Shown piece by piece: positions 26,526 to 34,127 of a stretch of DNA of 64,000 nucleotides (position 1 is the stretch's first letter; the number at the start of each line of letters is the position of its first letter). Position numbers and translations under genes: made by a program. A model generated the notes under the pieces. It did no database searches and was not told where the DNA came from. It worked only from the letters and a program-made list of their open reading frames with translations. The stretch comes from Butyrivibrio sp. (GTDB lineage Bacteria > Bacillota > Clostridia > Lachnospirales > Lachnospiraceae). The DNA lies in NCBI GenBank assembly GCA_023664865.1, contig JAMPEU010000012.1, positions 1-64,000 on the forward strand, read 5' to 3'.

Positions 26526-27584
26526 ATGAAGAAGAGCATATTGATGATATTAACTTTTGGGATGATTTTTTCCATGGCAGGCTGTGGATATGGACAAACA
26601 GAGGCTCTTTTTTCAGCAGATACAGATGTTGTTCCAATGGGAGAAATCATGGAACTGGAGAAAGGTTTTTCTGCTGTCCGCTATGACGGAGATTATGGCT
26701 TTGACAAGTTTCTGTCAGAGGGTGGGGCTTCGTCAGACCAGGAAGTGATTGGTTTCCTTACGGAGAATTTGTTGTCCGATACGGATATAGGTTTTAACGG
26801 AAACATTTTCGGATGCAGCACGATTGCGGTTCAGAGCGAAGACGGCGAATCTCTGTTTGGGCGGAATTTTGATTGGAATCACTGTAATGCCATGGTAGTC
26901 ATGTCATATCCTGAAAATGGATATGCCTCTATTTCTACGGTTAATCTGGATTTTATCAGTCAGAGAGGCTTGGCTGGCATGGCGATGAAACAGGATGGAA
27001 TTAAAACGATTGCCGCATTATATGCGCCTCTTGATGGGATGAATGAAAAAGGGCTTGCGGTGTCTGTCAACATGATTCAGGATTCGGCAACGATTGAACA
27101 GGATACGGAAAAACCGGATATTACCACAACTACAGCAATCCGTCTGCTGCTGGATAAGGCGGCGACCGTGGATGAGGCGCTTGAACTGTTGGATCAATAT
27201 GATATGCATGCTTCCATGGGTATGATGGTTCATTTTGCCATGGCGGATGCCACCGGAAAAAGCGTGGCGGTTGAATACATAGGGAATGAAATGGTGGTGA
27301 CGGAAACACCGGTGCTGACAAATTTCTATCTTGCCGAAGGCGAGAAGAATGGGATTGGGACGGAACAATCCCATACCCGTTATGATATGTTAATGGAACA
27401 ATTGGAAGAAAACAAGACAATGGGCATGGAAGGCGTCCGTGATGCATTAAGCAGCGTGAGCAAGGGAAACTTCGGGGAGTTTGAATCCACAGAATGGAGC
27501 ATTGTGTTTAATCAGACCAGTGGGCAGGCGGTTTATTATCACCGTGAAAACTACGAACAGGAATATGTATTCACAATCGAGTAG
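26526..27584 (+). CDS. Lipoprotein Ntn-hydrolase, choloylglycine hydrolase / linear amide C-N hydrolase family
   Basis: Predicted surface amidase that cuts linear C-N bonds, as in bile-salt hydrolase and penicillin V acylase. The start at 26526 has AGGAGG upstream and gives a lipobox MAGC (Cys 20). The likely nucleophile is Cys 97 in FGCSTIAV, followed by R113 and D116 in FGRNFDW, which match the family's catalytic residues. The catalytic cysteine is internal, so about 96 residues would have to be removed, or the enzyme works unprocessed. It is the first gene of an operon with an ABC exporter. The substrate is unknown; N-acyl amino acids, beta-lactams or bile salts are all possible. Confidence 0.8.
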   Translation: MKKSILMILTFGMIFSMAGCGYGQTEALFSADTDVVPMGEIMELEKGFSAVRYDGDYGFDKFLSEGGASSDQEVIGFLTENLLSDTDIGFNGNIFGCSTIAVQSEDGESLFGRNFDWNHCNAMVVMSYPENGYASISTVNLDFISQRGLAGMAMKQDGIKTIAALYAPLDGMNEKGLAVSVNMIQDSATIEQDTEKPDITTTTAIRLLLDKAATVDEALELLDQYDMHASMGMMVHFAMADATGKSVAVEYIGNEMVVTETPVLTNFYLAEGEKNGIGTEQSHTRYDMLMEQLEENKTMGMEGVRDALSSVSKGNFGEFESTEWSIVFNQTSGQAVYYHRENYEQEYVFTIE

Positions 27585-27602
27585 AGAAAAGGAGACGGCA
27601 GT

Positions 27603-28364
27603 ATGAAAGAAGTGTTGCTTTCGGCAGAGGGATTGTGTAAGCAGTTTCCACAGGGGGCGGAAAATGAGCAGATTTTGAAAGAAATCAATGTGAATATTTA
27701 TAGAGGTGATTTTACAGTGGTCATGGGCGCTTCAGGCGCTGGAAAATCAACCTTGCTGTATGCTTTGAGTGGCATGGACGTCATTACGGCAGGAAAGGTG
27801 CTATATAAGGGAGAGGAAATCAGTAGATATAAGGAGCGGCAGATGGCGTTCCTGCGTTCCCGTGAATTTGGTTTTGTATTCCAGCAGACCCACCTTGTCA
27901 GTGCCTTAAGCCTATTTGAGAATGTGGCGGTGGCAGGGTATCTGGATCAGGGAAAAGATACGAAGGCTGTGCGGCAAAAAGCGGAGGAATTGTTGAACCG
28001 AATGGGAGTGGAAAAAGCAAAGGACAGGTTTCCCTCTGAGGTTTCCGGAGGGGAGGCGCAGAGGGCAGCAATCGCAAGGGCGGTTATCAACGAACCGGGG
28101 ATTTTGTTTGCGGATGAACCTACAGGAGCCTTAAATAAGCGTAGTACGGACGAGGTGCTTGACCTCCTGACGGAGCTTGCCGGTAATGGCCAGAGTATCC
28201 TGATGGTGACGCATGACATCAGGGCGGCAGCTCGTGGGACAAGGGTTTTGTATCTGGAGGACGGAAAGATACTGGATGAGATGGAAATGGGGATATACCG
28301 GGAAACGGATGCAAGAGAGCGAGAAAATAAATTAAATGAATGGCTTTCTGCTTTGGCATGGTAG
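27603..28364 (+). CDS. ABC ATPase of the MacB/LolD type
   Basis: A 253-residue ATPase that drives an FtsX-like permease. Walker A is GASGAGKSTLL, the Q-loop FGFVFQQTHLVSALS, the signature VSGGEAQRAAIARA and Walker B ILFADEPTGALNKRS, with H in VTHD. This subgroup powers mechanotransmission rather than classic transport, for example peptide-antibiotic sensing or lipoprotein release. It starts 18 bases after the hydrolase gene, and its permease follows after 12 bases. Confidence 0.92.
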   Translation: MKEVLLSAEGLCKQFPQGAENEQILKEINVNIYRGDFTVVMGASGAGKSTLLYALSGMDVITAGKVLYKGEEISRYKERQMAFLRSREFGFVFQQTHLVSALSLFENVAVAGYLDQGKDTKAVRQKAEELLNRMGVEKAKDRFPSEVSGGEAQRAAIARAVINEPGILFADEPTGALNKRSTDEVLDLLTELAGNGQSILMVTHDIRAAARGTRVLYLEDGKILDEMEMGIYRETDARERENKLNEWLSALAW

Positions 28365-28376
28365 GGCGGTGAGAAA

Positions 28377-30746
28377 ATGGAGATAAAAACATTATGGCTT
28401 GCGCTCAGCAGACGGCATAGGGTGAGTCTGGCGGGAATCTTTATTTTAATATTGCTCCTGTCACTTACGCTGTTGTCTGCTTTGACCGTGTGGCGAAATG
28501 CAGGAGACTATGTGCATAGTGAGATGGAACGGCTCGGATTTGGAGAAATCACCGCATGGGTATCAGGCGTTCCCGATATAGAAAAACTGGTGGATGAAAT
28601 AACTGCCCTGCCGGAAGTGGAGCGGGCCGGGATACAGCAGATAATCTTTGCGGAGTATGAAGTAAACGGACAGAAATCAGACAGCGAAGGGCAGCTTGTA
28701 ACCTATGAGCCAGAGTATTACCCTTATAAGATATTCAGAGAAGTGAGAGAGCTTGCTCACTTTGATATGTTAGAGTATCAGGCAGTGGATACAGGGCTTG
28801 AACCGGGGGAAATTTATGTGTCCCCATCCATGCAGTCCATGTTCGGCGTGGAGATTGGGGATGAGATTAGTTTCCGGATTGCGCGTAACAGTGTGGTGAA
28901 GTCCTTTGTGGTAAAAGGGTGGTTTGAGGATCCCTTTATGGGCAGTTCCATGATTGGGATGAAAAGTTTTCTCATTTGTGAACAGGATCATGAGGAAATT
29001 GTCCGGATGATTGTCGAATCAGGGATTGACGGGCTTGCCCGTGACGGTTATATGCTGCATATTTTTCAGGAAATTTCAGAAGGGCTGTCAGCATCGGAGT
29101 TGAATGCTGCACTGAACAGCAATATAGAGTTTACGCAATATGTGGAGTTTACTCATTCTGACAACGCAATTGCCGGTTTTATGCTGACTTTACAGAATGT
29201 CTTTACCGGACTGTTTTTGGCTTTTGCACTTGTCCTTGCCATGGTATCCCTGGTAGTTTTGGGGCATAGTATCAGCAGTTCTTTAGAGCAGGATAGGACA
29301 GATATTGGAATTTTGAAAACGATAGGCTTTACCACTGGAAAGCTGCAGAAGATACAGATGCGCCTGTTTTTATCCCCTGTTTTATGGGGGATGGTTGTCG
29401 GCGTCTTGTCGGCTTTGCCCACAGTGCAGATAATCAGCCGTATGACGTTGACCACTACCGGACTTTTGATTCCGTCGGGTATCCATATGGGGAATTGCCT
29501 GCTGATCCTTCTGACTGTGCTGTGTCTATTGGCTGTCTTTATATTTCTGAAAACGGCAGGAATAGAGAAAGTCACCCCGATGGAAGCGATACGCAGGGAA
29601 GATAGAAGAGAATCGGAAAGAAAGAGCCGCTTTTCCCCTATATATCAGAAAGGGCTTAGTTTCTGGCTGGCTCTGCGCCAGCTTTTCATAGGGTGGATGC
29701 GCTATATGGGCGTCTGTCTTGTGGCATTGCTGCTCACATTTTTTGTTTCTTTGATTGGGCGCATGGATACTTGGCTTGGACCGGATGGGAAGGGGCTGAT
29801 GGATGCCTTTAATCCGTCTGACTTGCATATTGCGGCACAGCCCATGGGGGAGACGACAAACGAGGATGTAGAACAGATGATTCTTTCCTATACGGATATT
29901 ACAGACCAGTATATGCTTGCCATGCCCAGCGTGACAGTGGCAGGCGTGGATTATACCGCCAATGTCATCACAGAGCCGGAACGCTTCCATCTGTTGAAGG
30001 GAAAGACTTGTATCGGGGATGACGAGATTGTCCTGACGGAATTTGTCGCAGCGGATTTAGATGTAGGGATTGGGGATACGGTTTTAGTTAGCGCCGGGAT
30101 TGGAGTTTCTGAATATAAAGTGTCCGGCATCTACCAGTGTGCCAATGATATGGGGGCAAATGTGGGTATGAGCAGGGATGGCTACCGGAAAATAGGGAAA
30201 GAAACTTCTAATATGTGGTGTACCCATTATTTTCTGGAAGATGCAGGATATCAGGCGGAAGTGATGCAGGCGCTTGATGAAGCCTATGGCGGGGATGTGT
30301 ACCTCCATGAAAATTCGTGGCCGGGGCTGTATGGCATCCTTTCCGCAATGGAGCTTTTAATGTATTTCATGTATGGAGTTACGGCGGTTGTGATATTGGT
30401 AATCACAGCATTGACAGGAAACAGGCTTCTTGTTATGGAGCAGAAGGATCTGGGGATTTACAGGACGTTGGGATTGTCTTGCGAAAGGCTTCGCATTTCT
30501 TTTGCCATGCGGTTTGGGATTGTTTCCATGATTGGGGCTGTGGCGGGCATGATTTTCAGTGCATGGTTTACCGACCCGCTTGTGGCGGCGCTCCTTCGGC
30601 GGTTCGGGATCAGTAACTTTATATCCAGACCGACGCCTGGGAATATGCTGTTTCCCATACTGGTCATAACCGGGCTGTTTTCTGTTTTTTCATGGCTTGT
30701 TGCCGGAAGAATTAGAACCGGGAAACTGGCGGCTTTCATTTCGTAG
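28377..30746 (+). CDS. FtsX-domain ABC permease (MacB-like)
   Basis: A 789-residue permease. An N-terminal span (about 18-40) and an external domain (about 45-255) precede an FtsX core with three spans (about 265-395), then a second span, external domain and FtsX core (about 435-789). QDRTDIGILKTIGFT and EQKDLGIYRTLGLS are the coupling-helix segments of the two halves. Two FtsX cores in one chain mean a single copy could pair with an ATPase dimer. It is the last gene of operon 1; a new promoter follows. Confidence 0.88.
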   Translation: MEIKTLWLALSRRHRVSLAGIFILILLLSLTLLSALTVWRNAGDYVHSEMERLGFGEITAWVSGVPDIEKLVDEITALPEVERAGIQQIIFAEYEVNGQKSDSEGQLVTYEPEYYPYKIFREVRELAHFDMLEYQAVDTGLEPGEIYVSPSMQSMFGVEIGDEISFRIARNSVVKSFVVKGWFEDPFMGSSMIGMKSFLICEQDHEEIVRMIVESGIDGLARDGYMLHIFQEISEGLSASELNAALNSNIEFTQYVEFTHSDNAIAGFMLTLQNVFTGLFLAFALVLAMVSLVVLGHSISSSLEQDRTDIGILKTIGFTTGKLQKIQMRLFLSPVLWGMVVGVLSALPTVQIISRMTLTTTGLLIPSGIHMGNCLLILLTVLCLLAVFIFLKTAGIEKVTPMEAIRREDRRESERKSRFSPIYQKGLSFWLALRQLFIGWMRYMGVCLVALLLTFFVSLIGRMDTWLGPDGKGLMDAFNPSDLHIAAQPMGETTNEDVEQMILSYTDITDQYMLAMPSVTVAGVDYTANVITEPERFHLLKGKTCIGDDEIVLTEFVAADLDVGIGDTVLVSAGIGVSEYKVSGIYQCANDMGANVGMSRDGYRKIGKETSNMWCTHYFLEDAGYQAEVMQALDEAYGGDVYLHENSWPGLYGILSAMELLMYFMYGVTAVVILVITALTGNRLLVMEQKDLGIYRTLGLSCERLRISFAMRFGIVSMIGAVAGMIFSAWFTDPLVAALLRRFGISNFISRPTPGNMLFPILVITGLFSVFSWLVAGRIRTGKLAAFIS

Positions 30747-30805
30747 CAGACCTATTTTGGGTTTAAAGTGTTTATGGAAACAAAAAAATTTGCATAGAAA
30801 ATACT

Positions 30806-30860
30806 TATACAGATATATTGGAATTAAGTATTTGATATATAAAGCAGCAATGACTATAAT
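30806..30860 (+). promoter_or_regulatory. Operator copy 2 plus promoter of the lipoprotein-AKR operon
   Basis: The element 30806-30834 starts TATACAGATATATTGG and ends AAGTATTTG. Its end is part of -35 TTGATA (30832-30837); TATAAT follows after 17 bases at 30855-30860. The position relative to the -35 is the same as in copy 1 at 26446. Outer bases also form an inverted repeat (AATACTTA...TTAAGTATT). Confidence 0.75.
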
Positions 30861-30989
30861 AGCATTTAGATAATAGAAATAAGAAAAAACGGAAAGAAAA
30901 GGGGTTTACCCATTATGGAACATCTGCAGGCGGTTTCAAGACATTTTGACTGATTAGGATAAGTTAAAAAATGATAGGAGTGATTTATT

Positions 30990-31607
30990 ATGAAAAAGCG
31001 ATTATTTACAGTATTAGGTTTCGTATTGGTATCCGGAGTAATGCTGGCCGGCTGTGCCAATCCGTCACAGGATAATGATTCTGTTGTTTCGGCAAGGGAT
31101 AATTCATCGGAAAGCAGTGGCAGTTCTGCCATGCCCTCAGAAGATGTTTCGGCAGAGGACAGTTCTGCGGCAGAAGAAGATACGGACGAACAGGCGGCAG
31201 AATTGACGGCACAGTTTGGATATGGCGGGAAGTCCTTTACCCTGTACCTTTATGACAATGACACAGCGGCGGCAATCGCAAGGCATGTAGGAAGCAGTGA
31301 CTGGAATCTGCCAATCTACCATTATGATGACTTTGATAATTGGGAAGTTATGCAGTATTATGATATACCGAGCCGCTATGAGATACCGTCTGCAGCGGAA
31401 GAAATTACATCAGAAAAGGCGGGAGAGGTCTATTATTCAGAACCGAACCGTATCATTCTGTTTTATCATGATGCGGAAGTTTCGGCGGAGTACACGCCTG
31501 TAGGTTATTTTGATGCCACGGATGAATTTATAGAGGCTGTTGAAAACAACCCGGTATTGGAAGGCTGGGGAAATAAGATTATCAGTATAGGAATTGCCGA
31601 AAGGTAA
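30990..31607 (+). CDS. Lipoprotein with cyclophilin-like fold domain (1)
   Basis: A 205-residue lipoprotein: signal peptide and lipobox MLAGC (Cys 22), a Ser/Glu/Asp-rich spacer to about residue 70, then a domain of about 130 residues. Its FTLYLYDNDTAAAIARHV, VYYSEPNRIILFYHD and PVGYFDATDEFIEAV correspond to the cyclophilin-like beta-barrel family (DUF4430-unlike, Cyclophil_like type). The family has no proven isomerase activity. The start has an AGGAG-type site upstream. It opens operon 2, under the repeated operator. Confidence 0.75.
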   Translation: MKKRLFTVLGFVLVSGVMLAGCANPSQDNDSVVSARDNSSESSGSSAMPSEDVSAEDSSAAEEDTDEQAAELTAQFGYGGKSFTLYLYDNDTAAAIARHVGSSDWNLPIYHYDDFDNWEVMQYYDIPSRYEIPSAAEEITSEKAGEVYYSEPNRIILFYHDAEVSAEYTPVGYFDATDEFIEAVENNPVLEGWGNKIISIGIAER

Positions 31608-31644
31608 ACAAATTAAGGACTGTAGGAAATGGCAATCCCTTGTG

Positions 31645-31950
31645 ATGGAGATTGAAAAGGCAAAAGGGAAGGATGGCAAGTGGATGATGTTGGCACAGGC
31701 AATAGGCTATAATTCGGTGGAAGATGTAATCCAGAACCTGAAGGATGCCGGATGTGATCAGGAAACCATTGAGCGTTTTATGAATTGTATGAATCAAGGC
31801 GACTTAAACGGTCAGCTACGGCTGATGGAGGAACACAGGAAATGTATCCTGGACAGGGTGCATAAAGAAGAAAAACAGATAGACTGTCTGGATTATCTGG
31901 TTTACCAGATTGATCGTAACAGGACAGATATTAAAAAATCGGGGAGGTAA
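31645..31950 (+). CDS. Small helical protein resembling a MerR C-terminal coiled coil
   Basis: About 100 residues with no membrane segment. The C-terminal half (QLRLMEEHRKCILDRVHKEE, then KQIDCLDYLVYQID) matches the dimerising coiled coil and effector tail of MerR regulators, but no helix-turn-helix is present. The start is uncertain: an ATG at 31645 with a weak site, or a TTG at 31594 overlapping the previous gene. The preceding DAGCDQETIERFMNC helices are shared with small stand-alone proteins of Clostridia. It may modulate a regulator; function unknown. Confidence 0.6.
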   Translation: MEIEKAKGKDGKWMMLAQAIGYNSVEDVIQNLKDAGCDQETIERFMNCMNQGDLNGQLRLMEEHRKCILDRVHKEEKQIDCLDYLVYQIDRNRTDIKKSGR

Positions 31951-32007
31951 CCGTTCCTTGTCACGGATAGCGTGCGGGAAATATTTGGTTTCAAGGAGGC
32001 TGTCAGG

Positions 32008-32625
32008 ATGAAAAGATACATAGCAATTATTTTGGTGCTGCTTTTGCCGCTTGGCATAGCGGCCTGCGGGAATGATGCAAAAGGCGGTGAAAGCAGCACA
32101 ACACAGGATGTGGAAGTGTTCGATACTAACAGCAGTCCTAAAGAGGATAATGAACCGGGACTGGAAACAGAACCAGAGCTGGAATCGGCCGGTGCGGAGG
32201 AAACGGAATCAGAGCCGGAACCAGCCGGCGTGGAGGAAATGGAGGATGATACAGTGGAAACAGATCAGCTTTATATAAAAGTAGGGCAAAGCACATTGAC
32301 AGCAGTTTTGGAGGACAATGAATCGGCAGAAGCTTTAAAGGAGCTTTTGGCGGGTGAAGTGCTGACGATATCGGCATCCAACTATGGGGGCTTTGAAAAG
32401 GTATGTTCCCTTGGCACGGAACTTCCGAGAAATGACAGTCAGACGACTACCCATGCGGGGGATATCTGCCTGTATAATGGCAATCAGATCGTCATTTTTT
32501 ACGGTTCCAATTCATGGGCATATACAAGGCTCGGCAGGGTGTCAGATGCGGATGAGGCAGAGCTGGAAACAATCTTAAGTGGGGAAGAAACAGAGATAAC
32601 GCTTTCCCTTGAACCGTTTCAATGA
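32008..32625 (+). CDS. Lipoprotein with cyclophilin-like fold domain (2)
   Basis: A 205-residue lipoprotein. AAGGAGG lies 8 bases before the chosen ATG; lipobox GIAAC (Cys 20). A Glu/Pro-rich spacer (repeats of ESEPEPAGVEE) reaches residue 85. The domain YIKVGQSTLTAVLEDNESAE, then GDICLYNGNQIVIFYGSNSW and YTRLGRV is a clear cyclophilin-like barrel, closer to the family norm than the first copy. The two lipoproteins are paralogues around the helical gene. It ends 17 bases before the AKR start. Confidence 0.82.
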   Translation: MKRYIAIILVLLLPLGIAACGNDAKGGESSTTQDVEVFDTNSSPKEDNEPGLETEPELESAGAEETESEPEPAGVEEMEDDTVETDQLYIKVGQSTLTAVLEDNESAEALKELLAGEVLTISASNYGGFEKVCSLGTELPRNDSQTTTHAGDICLYNGNQIVIFYGSNSWAYTRLGRVSDADEAELETILSGEETEITLSLEPFQ

Positions 32626-32642
32626 TTAGAAGGAGGATAGAT

Positions 32643-33734
32643 ATGGAATATCGAGTTTTGCCCCATGGTGGGGAGAAAATCAGCATCATCGGTCTTGGGA
32701 GCGGCAGTATCAGCGGCACGGAGCAGGAAATGACTGCTGTAATAGATGCTGCTATGGAAAGCGGTGTGAATTATTTTGATATGGCTCCATCCGAACAGGC
32801 ACCGTTTTATGCCTACGCAAAAGCATTCGCCGGACGCAGGGAAAAGGTCATTACGCAAATGCACTTCGGCGCGGTTTACAACGGCGGAAAATATGGATGG
32901 ACAAGGAATCTGGATAAGATTAGGGAGCAGTTTGCATGGGAACTGAAACTGCTGGATACAGACTATACGGATATCGGATTTATTCATTGCGTGGATGATA
33001 TGGATGATCTGGGTAAAGTGATGGATGGTGGATTGTGGGACTACATGAAGGAATTGAAAAAGCAGGGTACAATCCGTCATTTGGGGTTTTCATCCCATAA
33101 CCCGGAGATTGCCCGCCGTATTCTGGATACTGGTCTGGTGGATATGTTCATGTTCAGCATTAATCCCGCTTATGATTATCAGAAAGGGGAATATGGGATA
33201 GGTGAGGTTTCTGGCCGGGCAGCCCTTTACCGTGACTGTGAAAAGATGGGTGTGGGTATTTCTGTCATGAAGCCTTTTGCCGGAGGGCAGCTTTTGGATG
33301 CAAAGACTTCCCTGTTCAAGAGGGCGTTGACACATACGCAGTGCCTGCAGTATGTCCTTGACCGCCCTGCTGTTATGACCGTCCTGCCGGGTGTTCGTAA
33401 TATGGAAGACTTGCAGACAATCCTGAAATACCTGACAGCAGCGCCGGAAGAAAAAGACTATTCCGTTATCGGCGAGTTTATGCCCCAGAGCGCCTATGGA
33501 GTATGTGTGTATTGCAACCACTGCCAGCCCTGCCCTATGGGATTGGATGTAGGGCTGATCAATAAATATTATGACCTTGCACTGGCAGGGGATGAGATGG
33601 CGAAAGGGCATTACCATAAGCTGCCTGTCCATGCGGATGCCTGCGCGAAATGCGGTCATTGTGAATCACGATGCCCCTTCCATGTAGGGCAGGAGAAACG
33701 GATGGAGGAAATCAATAAATATTTTTCAAGCTGA
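32643..33734 (+). CDS. Aldo-keto reductase with C-terminal 4Fe-4S domain
   Basis: A 363-residue cytoplasmic oxidoreductase. The first 270 residues are an AKR barrel (ISIIGLGSGS, NYFDMAPSEQ, GFIHCVDDMDD, HLGFSSHNPE). The C-terminus has two cysteine clusters, CVYCNHCQPCPMG and CAKCGHCESRCP, of the ferredoxin type. In the first barrel strand the usual Asp-Tyr pair is FDMAPSEQ, so the Tyr is absent; catalysis may differ. GGAGG precedes the chosen ATG. It ends operon 2 and is followed by a terminator at 33780. The substrate is unknown. Confidence 0.88.
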   Translation: MEYRVLPHGGEKISIIGLGSGSISGTEQEMTAVIDAAMESGVNYFDMAPSEQAPFYAYAKAFAGRREKVITQMHFGAVYNGGKYGWTRNLDKIREQFAWELKLLDTDYTDIGFIHCVDDMDDLGKVMDGGLWDYMKELKKQGTIRHLGFSSHNPEIARRILDTGLVDMFMFSINPAYDYQKGEYGIGEVSGRAALYRDCEKMGVGISVMKPFAGGQLLDAKTSLFKRALTHTQCLQYVLDRPAVMTVLPGVRNMEDLQTILKYLTAAPEEKDYSVIGEFMPQSAYGVCVYCNHCQPCPMGLDVGLINKYYDLALAGDEMAKGHYHKLPVHADACAKCGHCESRCPFHVGQEKRMEEINKYFSS

Positions 33735-33779
33735 AAGGAAATATCTGGCACTGGGTTCTATCATGTGAAACCTATATTT

Positions 33780-33818
33780 AAACAGGACCAATCTTACTTA
33801 TGTGGGTTGGTCCTGTTT
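33780..33818 (+). terminator. Terminator of the lipoprotein-AKR operon
   Basis: AAACAGGACCAA (33780-33791) pairs perfectly with TTGGTCCTGTTT (33807-33818), 46 bases after the AKR stop. It closes the accessory locus just before the feo promoter. Confidence 0.8.
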
Positions 33819-33820
33819 AG

Positions 33821-33849
33821 TTGACAAGCCGTATTTGTTGGCATAAACT
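33821..33849 (+). promoter_or_regulatory. Promoter of feoAB
   Basis: TTGACA (33821-33826), 17 bases, TAAACT (33844-33849), 48 bases before feoA. No convincing Fur or DtxR box was recognised by eye in the stretch up to the start. Confidence 0.8.
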
Positions 33850-33896
33850 ATTAAACGTAAAGCAAAAAAAGCAAACATACATAGGGAGAAAAGTTT

Positions 33897-34127
33897 ATGA
33901 CATTAGATACGCTTAAAATCGGGCAGGATGCCGTCATTACAAAGGTGGGCGGAGAAGGAGAACTGCGCTGCCGGTTTCTGGATATGGGACTGATTCCTAA
34001 GACTAAAGTAAGGGTACGGAAAGTAGCGCCTATGGGAGATCCGATAGAGATAGAGTTAAGGGGCTATGAACTGACGATACGCAAAGAAGATGCACGACAG
34101 ATAGAAGTTACGGAGATGAAGATATGA
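33897..34127 (+). CDS. feoA: FeoA-family ferrous iron transport protein
   Basis: A 76-residue SH3-like cytoplasmic protein that supports FeoB. TLDTLKIGQDAVITKVGGEG, RRFLDMGLIPKT-like RCRFLDMGLIPKTKV and LRGYELTIRKEDA are family hallmarks. It overlaps feoB by 4 bases (ATGA), so the two are translated together. A near-consensus promoter lies upstream. Confidence 0.93.
   Translation: MTLDTLKIGQDAVITKVGGEGELRCRFLDMGLIPKTKVRVRKVAPMGDPIEIELRGYELTIRKEDARQIEVTEMKI

Noticed and set aside
33735-33896. Riboswitch or Fur box before feoA
   Set aside because: The stretch is explained by a terminator and a consensus promoter; no palindromic metal-regulator box was seen by eye.
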